Source: Elusimicrobiota bacterium (GTDB lineage: Bacteria > Elusimicrobiota > Elusimicrobia > UBA1565 > UBA9628). From it: a stretch of DNA of 12,156 nt. The stretch covers positions 1 to 12,156 of the forward strand of contig JAMPYD010000028.1 of assembly GCA_023700845.1 (NCBI GenBank), in the 5' to 3' direction. Both the position numbers and the translations under genes were made by a program. Below are positions 1 through 6,931 of this stretch, piece by piece. The first letter of the stretch is position 1; each line of letters starts with the position of its first letter. A model generated the notes under the pieces. The model had not been told where the DNA came from, ran no database searches, and was given only the letters and a program-made list of their open reading frames with translations.

Positions 1-158
1 CGGCCGTCGCGCGCTGGCTGCACGAGCACGCGGGCCTCGACCCCGCCCGCCTCTCGGCGGCGGGCTTCGGGGAGTTCCGCCCGGCCAAGCCCAACGACAC
101 GCCCGAGGGGCGCGCGGCGAACCGCCGCGTCGTGATCGCGGTCGCGCCGCAAAACTGA
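1..158 (+). CDS. OmpA/MotB-family C-terminal domain protein (3' end only)
   Basis: The window opens inside this gene; the frame runs from base 3 and ends with TGA at 156-158, leaving 51 residues. They contain the classic end of an OmpA-like peptidoglycan-binding domain: an amphipathic helix (ARWLHEHAGLD), then RLSAAGFGEFRP, then NDTPEGRAANRRVVI. The Asn-Asp-Thr-x-Glu-Gly-Arg-x-x-Asn-Arg-Arg pattern is the conserved meso-diaminopimelate/peptidoglycan contact region of the family. In this family the domain anchors an outer-membrane protein, lipoprotein or flagellar stator to the cell wall. The RLSAAGFGE...NDTPEGRAANRR wording is especially like MotB-type proteins, but without the N-terminus I cannot tell a stator protein from an OmpA-like or Pal-like one. 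The gene is followed by a separate promoter, so it is not obviously cotranscribed with the next gene. Confidence 0.85.
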   Translation, partial: AVARWLHEHAGLDPARLSAAGFGEFRPAKPNDTPEGRAANRRVVIAVAPQN

Positions 159-169
159 CAGCAACCCCC

Positions 170-198
170 TTGACGGAAAAAGCTTCACCCTCTACACT
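170..198 (+). promoter_or_regulatory. Sigma70-type promoter of the CPXCG protein gene
   Basis: TTGACG at 170-175 and TACACT at 193-198 are separated by exactly 17 bases, the best-matched promoter in the window. The -10 box ends 6 bases before the ATG at 205, so transcription should start at or next to the start codon and the mRNA should be leaderless. There is no Shine-Dalgarno sequence in the short interval. Confidence 0.75.
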
Positions 199-204
199 GA
201 AAGC

Positions 205-528
205 ATGCCGAAGATCAAAGCTCCCGCGAAGGCGAAGAAGATGAAAAAGGCCGCGCCCGCTCCTTCCGCCGACGCGTCCGAGCACAAGACCGCCGAGCGG
301 ATCATGGAGACGGTGCTCAAGGAGCAGAGCGTCGAGGCCTCGACCGAGCGGCTGGATCAGTGGATCACCATCGAGTGCCCGCATTGCGCCGAGGGCGCCG
401 AGCTTCACGTGATCGCCGACATGGACGGCCAATCCATCGATCAGGACTGCACGGTCTGCTGCCGCTCCTTCGTCGCGCACATCGAGATCGACGACGGCGA
501 GGCGCACGTGGGCGTAGAAGCTGCCTGA
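205..528 (+). CDS. CPXCG-motif cysteine-rich (zinc-ribbon) protein
   Basis: This 107-residue protein has two parts. Residues 1-20 are Lys/Ala/Pro-rich and basic (MPKIKAPAKAKKMKKAAPAP). The C-terminal half carries a compact four-cysteine module: CPHC near residue 58 and the DCTVCC pair near residue 81, followed by an acidic strand-forming tail. This layout (ITIECPHC, then a short strand, then DQDCTVCCRSF, then IEIDDGEA) matches the small 'CPXCG motif-containing cysteine-rich protein' family (Cys_rich_CPXG). That family is predicted to bind zinc but has no established function. Here the family's Gly after the first pair is Ala (CPHCAE). Family members are usually about 60-70 residues, so the basic N-terminal extension is unusual; it could bind nucleic acid, though this is only inference. 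The start is supported by the promoter just upstream. A hairpin at 534-553 follows the stop. Confidence 0.85.
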   Translation: MPKIKAPAKAKKMKKAAPAPSADASEHKTAERIMETVLKEQSVEASTERLDQWITIECPHCAEGAELHVIADMDGQSIDQDCTVCCRSFVAHIEIDDGEAHVGVEAA

Positions 529-533
529 CGCCT

Positions 534-553
534 GCCGCCTTCCCCAAGGCGGC
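534..553 (+). other. Perfect 8-bp hairpin between the zinc-ribbon and CoA-binding genes
   Basis: GCCGCCTT (534-541) and AAGGCGGC (546-553) are perfect inverted repeats around a CCCC loop, six bases after the TGA at 526-528. There is no T-tract after it, so it is not a canonical intrinsic terminator. It could be a weak terminator, an mRNA-stabilising 3' hairpin, or a structure upstream of the next start codon. Confidence 0.5.
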
Positions 554-586
554 CCGCCGGATGACGCCGTCGGAAAGATCCTGGCG

Positions 587-952
587 ATGCGCGTGATCGC
601 CGTCGTCGGCCTCTCCCCGAAGCCCGAGCGCCCGTCCCATTACGTCTCCGAGTATCTGAAGGAGCAGGGCTACACGATCGTGCCCGTCAACCCCGGCCAC
701 AAGGAGATCTTAGGGGAGAGATGCTGGCCGAGCGTCGCCGACATCCCCTTCCCCGTGGACGTCGTGTGCGTGTTCCGCCGCCCCGAGGAGGCCCTGACGC
801 CGATCCTCGAGGCGATCGCCAAGAAGGCGAAGGCCGTCTGGCTTCAGGACGGCGTCCATCACGACGAGGGCGAGCGCATGGCGCGCGCGGCGGGGCTGCT
901 GGTCGTGTCCAACGACTGCCTGATGCGCGAGCACTCGCGCCGCGGCCGTTAA
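587..952 (+). CDS. CoA-binding-domain protein (YccU-like, CoA_binding_2)
   Basis: A 121-residue Rossmann-fold protein. The first strand and nucleotide-binding loop are IAVVGLSPKPERPSH (about residues 4-18). They are followed by YVSEYLKEQGY, the strand IVPVNP, the conserved EILGERCWPSVADIP, then VDVVCVFRRPEEA, VWLQDGVHHDEG and a final LLVVSNDCLMREH. All are hallmarks of the small stand-alone CoA-binding proteins related to the N-terminal domain of succinyl-CoA synthetase alpha. The cellular role of this family is not established. ATG 587 is the first conventional start in the frame, but the codons just upstream (560-586) read DDAVGKILA, like the family's usual N-terminal helix. The domain may therefore be clipped, or translation may start at a non-standard codon. 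The stop TAA at 950-952 shares TTAA with the stop of the convergent isomerase gene. Confidence 0.8.
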   Translation: MRVIAVVGLSPKPERPSHYVSEYLKEQGYTIVPVNPGHKEILGERCWPSVADIPFPVDVVCVFRRPEEALTPILEAIAKKAKAVWLQDGVHHDEGERMARAAGLLVVSNDCLMREHSRRGR

Positions 953-1713
953 GGCTTGAGTATCTCGACGAGCTCGACCTCGAAGACGAGGGTCGCGCCG
1001 GGCTTGATGCCGGGGCGGCCCGGGTCGCCGTAGGCGACGTCGGAGGGGCAGACGAGCTTCGCCTTGCCGCCGACCTTCATCATCGAGATGCCGTGGGTCC
1101 AGCACTTGATGACGCCGTCGAGCGAAAACTCCGTGGGCTCGCCCCGCGCGTAGGAGGAGTCGAACTCGGCCCCTTCGGTCGTCGTGCCGCGGTAGTGCGC
1201 CTTGATCGCCGCGGTCTTCGAGGGGTTCGGTCCGGTTCCGGCCTTCGTCTCGAGATACCAGCCGCCGCCGGGGATGGCCTGAGGCTTGTTCTCCTTGACC
1301 CAGTTCTCCGTGAAAATCCGGCCCTTCTCCTTTTCCGGCGCCGCGGCGGACGCCATGGCGGCCTCCTTGCGCTTCTCGGAGGCCTCGATGCGCTTGGAGA
1401 GGATTTCGTTGACGCGGGGCTGGTAGAAGCGGACGTCGACCTGGGGCGGCTTGTTCAGGATCGAATCGGCGATGCCGGCCTGGACGATCTTCGCTTCCGC
1501 CGGGGTCAGGCCGAAGGGGCTGAGGTTGCGGCCCATCAGGAAGCCGATGGTGTAGATCGCGCGCTCGTCGTCGGTCTTGTAGGCGTCTTTCGGGACAGCA
1601 GGCCGATTCGCCTTCGGCGAATCGCTCGCGGCCTTCGGCGCGTCGGCCTTGGGCGCGTCGGCGGCGAGGGCGGGCGCGGCGGCGAGAAGCAGGGAAATCA
1701 GGGCGAGTTTCAT
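949..1713 (-). CDS. Secreted FKBP-type peptidyl-prolyl cis-trans isomerase (Mip/FkpA-like)
   Basis: The 254-residue product starts with a signal peptide (MKLALISLLLAAAPALA, cleavage near residue 18). An Ala/Lys/Pro-rich linker follows to about residue 45. Residues 46-145 form a charged, mostly helical region (YTIGFLMGRNLSPFGLTPAE is typical) matching the FKBP N-terminal dimerisation domain. The FKBP domain occupies about 165-254: HYRGTTTEGAEFDSS, the VIKCW strand, MMKVGGKAKLVCPSDVAYGDPG and LVFEVELVEI. The usual active-site residues are visible: Tyr174, Phe184, Asp185, Trp205, Tyr228 and Phe244. It should act as a periplasmic or surface folding catalyst/chaperone. Cys204 and Cys222 could form a disulfide. 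Unlike most neighbours it has a real Shine-Dalgarno sequence (AGGAG on the minus strand, 1721-1725, 7 bases before ATG). Frame-open sequence upstream of 1713 is a shadow of the transporter gene. Confidence 0.92.
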   Translation of the reverse strand: MKLALISLLLAAAPALAADAPKADAPKAASDSPKANRPAVPKDAYKTDDERAIYTIGFLMGRNLSPFGLTPAEAKIVQAGIADSILNKPPQVDVRFYQPRVNEILSKRIEASEKRKEAAMASAAAPEKEKGRIFTENWVKENKPQAIPGGGWYLETKAGTGPNPSKTAAIKAHYRGTTTEGAEFDSSYARGEPTEFSLDGVIKCWTHGISMMKVGGKAKLVCPSDVAYGDPGRPGIKPGATLVFEVELVEILKP

Positions 1714-1720
1714 GACGGTT

Positions 1721-1748
1721 CTCCTATGAAATCGCGCTAATGATAGCA
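1721..1748 (-). promoter_or_regulatory. Extended -10 promoter and ribosome-binding site of the isomerase gene
   Basis: On the minus strand TGCTATCAT (1748 down to 1740) is an extended -10 element (TGn plus TATCAT). It predicts a transcript start near 1733 and a leader of about 20 bases. AGGAG at 1725-1721 lies 7 bases before the ATG at 1713. No good -35 is seen. This is the only clear Shine-Dalgarno leader in the window. Confidence 0.55.
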
Positions 1749-1755
1749 CATCATT
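1739..1755. repeat. Inverted repeat in the isomerase/transporter divergent promoter
   Basis: AATGAT (1739-1744) and ATCATT (1750-1755) are perfect arms around AGCAC. A second nested pair, CTATGAA (1724-1730) and TTCATAG (1754-1760), flanks it. The inner repeat covers the isomerase -10 box and ends 2 bases before the proposed transporter -10. This is a plausible operator placing both divergent genes under one regulator, but no regulator gene lies beside it. Confidence 0.4.
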
Positions 1756-1757
1756 CA

Positions 1758-1763
1758 TAGAAT
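1758..1763 (+). promoter_or_regulatory. Candidate -10 box of the MFS transporter gene
   Basis: TAGAAT at 1758-1763 ends 7 bases before the ATG at 1771 and overlaps the ATG at 1762. If this box is used, transcription would begin near 1770 and translation at 1771 on an essentially leaderless mRNA. No -35 match is seen. Confidence 0.4.
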
Positions 1764-2970
1764 GCTTTTCATGGTCAAGGGGGTCGGCCGGAACGTCTAC
1801 TGGATGGGCGCGGTGAGCTTTTTCGCCGACGTCGCGGGAGAGATGATCGCCCCGCTGCTGCCCTTGTACATGACCGCGGTGCTGGGCGCGCCGGCGACGG
1901 CCGTCGGGATCGTGGAGGGCTCCGCCGAGCTGGCGGCCAGCGTCTTTCGCGGCGTCGGCGGCTGGTGGAGCGACCGCGCGGGGGCGCGCAAGCCGACGGT
2001 CGTCTTCGGCTACACGCTGTCCGCCGCGGCCAAGCCGGCGCTGGCCCTGGCCGCGGGCTGGCCGGGGCTGCTCGTCGCCCGCTTCGTCGACCGGACGGGA
2101 AAAGGTCTGCGCGGCGCCGCGCGCGACGCGCTGATCGCCTCGTCGACGGACCGGGCGCACCTGGGCAAGGCCTTCGGCCTGCACCGCGCCATGGACACGG
2201 CCGGCGCCGTCGCCGGGCCGCTGATCGGCCTGTGGCTGCTGAGCGCGGGCCACTCCTACCGAGCGATCTTCCTGTGGGCGGGGCTTCCCGCCTTCGTCGC
2301 GGTGCTCGTGCTCGTGCTGTTCGTGCGCGAGGCCGAGGCGCCGAGGAAGGCGCCGGCGCCCGAGCGGGGCCCGTCGACGCCGTTGTCGCCCAAGTTCTGG
2401 CGGTTTCTCGCGGTGTACGGCCTCTTCGCGTTGGGCAACTCGTCGGACTCGTTCGTCCTGCTCAAGGGCCGCGACGCGGGGCTGAGCGCGACGGCGGTCG
2501 TCCTCGCCTACGTCCTGTTCAACGTCGTCAACGCGAGCTGCGCGACGGCGAGCGGGCATCTCGCCGACCGCGTCGGGCGGCGCCTGACCGTGGCCGCCGG
2601 CATGGGCGTCTACTCGCTGTGCTACCTCGGCTTCGCGCGCGCCGAGACCCCGGGCGCGCTGTGGCCCCTCTTCGCGCTGTACGGCCTGCAGGCGGCGCTG
2701 ATCGAGGGCTCCTTCCGGGCCGCGGTCGCCGACGCGAGCGATCCCGGCAACCGCGGCCTCGCGCAGGGCGTGTTCCAGGGAACGGCGGGCGTCCTGGCGT
2801 TCGCGGCGAGCGCGCTGGCGGGCGTGATGTGGACGAAGATCTCTCCCGCGGCTCCCTTCTATTTCGGCGCGGCGTGCGCGGCGGCGGCCGCGGTGCTCCT
2901 TCCGTTCAGCGTCTGGAGTAGCCGCGGCCCGAATGCCGCCGGCTCGACGAGCTCCGGCCGGACGGCTTGA
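1762..2970 (+). CDS. Major facilitator superfamily (MFS) transporter
   Basis: A 402-residue, very hydrophobic protein with the length and helix spacing of a 12-segment MFS permease in the inner membrane. Sequence signs are FFADVAGEMIAPLLPLY in helix 1 (residues 20-36) and the loop 2-3 motif A variant GGWWSDRAGARKP (66-78). Further signs are DRTGKGLRGAARDAL (110-124), HRAMDTAGAVAGP (141-153), and a second motif-A-like GHLADRVGRR at the start of the C-terminal half. FADxxxEM plus DRxGKGxR plus HRAMD marks a widespread subfamily of uncharacterised exporters; the substrate cannot be read from sequence. Two starts are possible. ATG 1762 gives the longest product, while ATG 1771 (removing MLF) fits the upstream -10 box better. 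The last 65 bases overlap the convergent nuclease gene, and the Ser/Gly/Arg-rich C-terminal tail comes from that overlap. Confidence 0.88.
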   Translation: MLFMVKGVGRNVYWMGAVSFFADVAGEMIAPLLPLYMTAVLGAPATAVGIVEGSAELAASVFRGVGGWWSDRAGARKPTVVFGYTLSAAAKPALALAAGWPGLLVARFVDRTGKGLRGAARDALIASSTDRAHLGKAFGLHRAMDTAGAVAGPLIGLWLLSAGHSYRAIFLWAGLPAFVAVLVLVLFVREAEAPRKAPAPERGPSTPLSPKFWRFLAVYGLFALGNSSDSFVLLKGRDAGLSATAVVLAYVLFNVVNASCATASGHLADRVGRRLTVAAGMGVYSLCYLGFARAETPGALWPLFALYGLQAALIEGSFRAAVADASDPGNRGLAQGVFQGTAGVLAFAASALAGVMWTKISPAAPFYFGAACAAAAAVLLPFSVWSSRGPNAAGSTSSGRTA

Positions 2971-4255
2971 AGCTCACGGCGTCCGCGCCGCGCGAGGGCC
3001 CGTTGCCGGCGCGGAAGGCGTCGGCGCCGACGCGGTCGGCCAAGGTGTAGTCGTCGATGAACGGGTTGCGGTTGCCCTGCCACTGCTCGACGAGGTCGTT
3101 GCGCCGCGCCTCGAAGGCGTCCGGCGGGAACTGGCGGTTCCACTTCATCATGAGCTCGACCTGCTGGTTCCAGAACACGACCGACGTGCGGCCGAACATC
3201 CGGGAATCCTTGTAGCGCGAGTAGAAGTAGAGCAGGCCGCGGGCGACGCGCCCCTTCACCGCGTCCGGCGGCTCGAACACGCCGTTGCCGCGCTTGGCGC
3301 CGGCCTTGTTCTCGTAGTCCGCGTTGCCCGTGACGACGCCGAAGGGCATGTGGCCGCGCACCGAGTTCGGGTGCATGAACGTCGCCATCAGATGGTGGAG
3401 GTCCGAGCGCATCGGCAGGGCCTTGTTGAACAGGGACTGGGGCCAGGTGTGCTCGACGTTCATGCCCTGGCCGTCGGAGTAGCCGTCGCCGTTGGAATCG
3501 CCGCGCTCCGGGTAGTCGCCGCCTTCCTTGCTGGTGCCGGGCACGAAGATGCCGGAGTAGGCGTCGACGACGCCGCTGACGCCGTTGATGATGACGTGGT
3601 CGGCCTTCGCGAACATGTAGTCCGACGCCTCGCTGTAGGACCGCTCCTTGTGGCCCTTGCCGGAGATCTGGTTCAGCGCGTCGAGGAGGGCCTTGCCGGT
3701 CAGGCCCTCGGTCCCTTGGACGGGCTTCTGCGCGGCGAGCGGCGCGCGCTCGACGAGGTGGACGCGGACGGCGCCCTGGCCCTTGGGCACGGCCTGGAAG
3801 GTCGCGCCGGCCTCGTCCTTGATCGCGCGCGAGCCGTCGAAGACCTGGCCGGACGGCTGAAAGTTGAAGCGCTTCGCCCAGCCGTCGACGGGGGTCGCGG
3901 CCTTGACCGGCGTCAGGGCGCCGTCGGGGGCGCCGCTCGGCAGCTCGGACTTCGCGGCGGCGGGAACCGGCGCGGCCGCGAGGGCGGCGGCGGGCGCGCC
4001 GACCGGCACCGGCGTGATCGCGGCCTGCAGGGCGAAAGCGGGGGATAGCGCCGGCGCGGCCAGCGCGGGAACGAGCGAGGGCGCGGCCGAGAGCGGCGAC
4101 ATCGCGAAAGGGGAGATCGCGACCGGCGAGCCGAGCCCCGTGACGATGGGCGCGGCGGCGGTCGGGACGAAGGACCCGGTGACCCGCACGTTCTGGGCCC
4201 GCAGGGAGGGGACGAGGAGCAGCGCCGCGAGCAGCCCGGCCGTTGTGCGTTTCAT
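2906..4255 (-). CDS. Secreted endonuclease I-family nuclease with Ala/Pro-rich stalk
   Basis: A 449-residue protein starting at the ATG that opens a signal peptide (MKRTTAGLLAALLLVPSLRA, cleaved near residue 20). Residues 25-125 are a low-complexity Ala/Pro/Val stalk, then comes KRFNFQPSGQVFDGS. The nuclease domain spans about 185-410. Its active-site segment is MNVEHTWPQSLF, with His269 as the likely general base of the His-Me finger. SDLHHL, HPNSVRGHMPFG and NRNPFIDD follow, as expected for the endonuclease I (EndA/PF04231) family of secreted, metal-dependent, non-specific DNA/RNA nucleases. Just before the active site is a DxNxDGxxD loop (Asp253, Asn255, Asp257, Asp261) like a calcium-binding loop. 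The tail (residues 430-449) is Ser/Arg-rich and overlaps the transporter gene. A longer in-frame start at 4291 would put 12 residues before the signal peptide and is rejected. Likely roles are nutrient scavenging from extracellular DNA or biofilm turnover. Confidence 0.9.
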   Translation of the reverse strand: MKRTTAGLLAALLLVPSLRAQNVRVTGSFVPTAAAPIVTGLGSPVAISPFAMSPLSAAPSLVPALAAPALSPAFALQAAITPVPVGAPAAALAAAPVPAAAKSELPSGAPDGALTPVKAATPVDGWAKRFNFQPSGQVFDGSRAIKDEAGATFQAVPKGQGAVRVHLVERAPLAAQKPVQGTEGLTGKALLDALNQISGKGHKERSYSEASDYMFAKADHVIINGVSGVVDAYSGIFVPGTSKEGGDYPERGDSNGDGYSDGQGMNVEHTWPQSLFNKALPMRSDLHHLMATFMHPNSVRGHMPFGVVTGNADYENKAGAKRGNGVFEPPDAVKGRVARGLLYFYSRYKDSRMFGRTSVVFWNQQVELMMKWNRQFPPDAFEARRNDLVEQWQGNRNPFIDDYTLADRVGADAFRAGNGPSRGADAVSFKPSGRSSSSRRHSGRGYSRR

Positions 4256-4262
4256 CCTTCCA

Positions 4263-4268
4263 ATTATG
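4263..4268 (-). promoter_or_regulatory. -10 box of the nuclease gene
   Basis: On the minus strand CATAAT (4268 to 4263) ends 7 bases before the ATG at 4255. Read one base later, TGC followed by ATAATT makes an extended -10 with 6 bases to the ATG. No recognisable -35 is present. GGAAGG directly abuts the start codon, too close to act as a normal ribosome-binding site. Confidence 0.55.
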
Positions 4269-4281
4269 CACCAGGCCGGAG

Positions 4282-4318
4282 ATCGGCACATGGGCCATTA
4301 GGCCCACATCGGTCCATG
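4282..4318. repeat. Repeat cluster in the nuclease/helicase divergent promoter region
   Basis: TGGGCC (4291-4296) and GGCCCA (4301-4306) form a perfect inverted repeat around ATTA. It is flanked by an 11-base direct repeat with two mismatches: ATCGGCACATG (4282-4292) and ATCGGTCCATG (4308-4318). The cluster lies between the two divergent -10 boxes, in the place expected of an operator. This is a candidate only. Confidence 0.4.
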
Positions 4319-4327
4319 TCCTCCGTT

Positions 4328-4336
4328 TGCTACAAT
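4328..4336 (+). promoter_or_regulatory. Extended -10 promoter of the helicase gene
   Basis: TGC followed by TACAAT (4328-4336) is a good extended -10 element, which explains the lack of a -35. The predicted transcript start near 4343 leaves a leader of only about 5 bases before the ATG at 4348, with no Shine-Dalgarno sequence. Confidence 0.6.
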
Positions 4337-4347
4337 AAGCCCTTCAA

Positions 4348-5574
<1,227 letters not shown>

Positions 5575-5577
5575 CGG

Positions 5578-5606
5578 TTGCGGCGGCCGGGCGCACCCGC
5601 TATACT
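5578..5606 (+). promoter_or_regulatory. Sigma70-type promoter of the caspase lipoprotein gene
   Basis: TTGCGG (5578-5583) and TATACT (5601-5606) are spaced by 17 bases. The -10 box ends 6 bases before ATG 5613, predicting a leaderless transcript. The -35 starts immediately after the helicase stop codon. Confidence 0.7.
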
Positions 5607-5612
5607 GGGGCC

Positions 5613-6842
5613 ATGACATCTCCCTTTCTCCTCCTGGCCCTCGCCGCCGCCCTGCCGCTCCTCTCGGGCTGCGTGGCCGCCGGCGCGCCGAACATCGTCA
5701 AGGAGCCTTCGGCCTTGAGGTTCGGCGCGATCGCGGAGAATAACCGGCCGTGGCATTCCGATCGGATCGCCGAGATCGCGAACCTCTCGGGGCTCACGGT
5801 GGTCCCGTTGGTTTCCGAGGACGCCTCCGGCTCGGTGGACGTGATCGTGCGGCTCGCGCCCTCGAAAGGCCGGGTCGAGACTTTCTCGGCCCGCACCCGC
5901 AAGCCTCTCACCGCCGGGCCCGCGAGCAAGTGGTCGTATCCCGCTCTTTACCGGGACGTCGCGGTTCATCTCGCGACCGAGTTCTCGCCCCAAACGGACC
6001 TCTACAAGCGGCTTCTGGCCGACAAGGAAGGCGGCAGGCCCGCCCCCGCGGCGGCCGTCGTCTCCGCGCCGGCGGCCCCGGCGTTCGAATCGGACGTCGA
6101 GGTCCCGTCGTTCAGGCTGGCGGAAGACGAGACGAAGTTCGCGGTCGTCGTCGGGGTCGAGAACTATCAGGCCGTCGCCCGGGCGGAGCACGCGTCGCGC
6201 GACGCCCGCGCCGTCAAGGCGCATCTCAAGGCCGCGGGCTACCCCGAGCGCAACATCGTCTTCCTCGTCGATCAGCAGGCCGGGAAGGCGTCGTTGGACA
6301 AATATCTCGACGCCTGGCTGCCGCGCAACACCGACGAGCGCTCGACGGTCCTCTTCTACTTCTCCGGCCACGGCGCGCCCGACGCCGAGAAGGGGGAAGC
6401 CTATCTGATGCCCTGGGACGCCGACGCGAAATATACGGAATCGACCGGCTACCCGGTGAAGCGCCTGTACGCGAAGCTCAACGCGCTGAAGGCCCGGCGC
6501 GTCCTCGTGGCGATGGACGCGTGCTTCTCCGGCGCGGGCCCCCGCTCCGTGATGGCGAAGGGCTTGCGGCCCCTCGTCTCGAAGGTGGACGACGGCGGGA
6601 GCGCCGCGGGCCGGGTCGGCGCGTTGACCGCCTCCGCGTCCGACGAACTGACCGGTTCCGACGAGACCTCCGGCCACGGCTTATTCACCTACCACCTCCT
6701 GAAGGCGCTGAATGCGCGCGGGGGAAAGGCGACCTTCAAAGAGCTGTTCGATTCGTTGTCGCCGAAGGTGCGCGACGCGGCCCGCCGCGAAAACCGCGAC
6801 CAGACGCCGCAGTTGATCGGCGCCGGCCGCGACACGCTCTGA
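5613..6842 (+). CDS. Caspase-family (peptidase C14) lipoprotein
   Basis: The 409-residue protein begins with a lipoprotein signal peptide: a hydrophobic stretch ending in the lipobox Leu-Ser-Gly-Cys, with Cys20 as the lipidated residue. Residues 21-140 form a small domain I do not recognise, followed by an Ala/Pro linker (141-160). The caspase fold spans about 175-405. It has the first strand KFAVVVGVENYQ, the catalytic His253 in FYFSGHGAP, and the catalytic Cys304 in VAMDACFSGAG. The later GALTASASDE and HGLFTYHLLKAL segments are typical of bacterial caspase-like proteins. Both catalytic residues are intact, so it is probably an active cysteine protease anchored to a membrane facing the periplasm or surface. 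Cleavage preference cannot be read. Related proteins include metacaspases and orthocaspases, but the lipid anchor makes a cytosolic cell-death role less likely. The promoter places transcription at the ATG. Confidence 0.9.
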   Translation: MTSPFLLLALAAALPLLSGCVAAGAPNIVKEPSALRFGAIAENNRPWHSDRIAEIANLSGLTVVPLVSEDASGSVDVIVRLAPSKGRVETFSARTRKPLTAGPASKWSYPALYRDVAVHLATEFSPQTDLYKRLLADKEGGRPAPAAAVVSAPAAPAFESDVEVPSFRLAEDETKFAVVVGVENYQAVARAEHASRDARAVKAHLKAAGYPERNIVFLVDQQAGKASLDKYLDAWLPRNTDERSTVLFYFSGHGAPDAEKGEAYLMPWDADAKYTESTGYPVKRLYAKLNALKARRVLVAMDACFSGAGPRSVMAKGLRPLVSKVDDGGSAAGRVGALTASASDELTGSDETSGHGLFTYHLLKALNARGGKATFKELFDSLSPKVRDAARRENRDQTPQLIGAGRDTL

Positions 6843-6914
6843 GCGCCGGCGTGAAATAGTCACATCTTCTACACATATCCTTTTCGAGCCCGTTACCCGA
6901 GTCCGCCGCCCCCC

Positions 6915-6931
6915 GCGTATAGACTATGCGC
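6915..6931. repeat. Near-perfect inverted repeat over the start of the small ORF
   Basis: GCGTATAG (6915-6922) and CTATGCGC (6924-6931) pair with a single G/T mismatch around one central A. The element includes TATAGA (6918-6923), the best -10-like sequence in the 83-base spacer after the caspase gene, and it covers the ATG at 6926. It could be an operator. The rest of 6843-6925 holds an A+T-rich patch (about 6852-6880) but no further recognisable element. Confidence 0.35.

Noticed and set aside
1714..2559. Upstream extension of the isomerase frame on the minus strand
   Set aside because: It is antisense to the MFS transporter, Arg/Gly/Asp-rich, and would bury the signal peptide in the middle of the protein. 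ATG 1713 with AGGAG is the real start.
4256..4291. Earlier in-frame start of the nuclease (MCRSPAWCIIGR...)
   Set aside because: It would place 12 residues ahead of a clear signal peptide and would overlap the -10 box.
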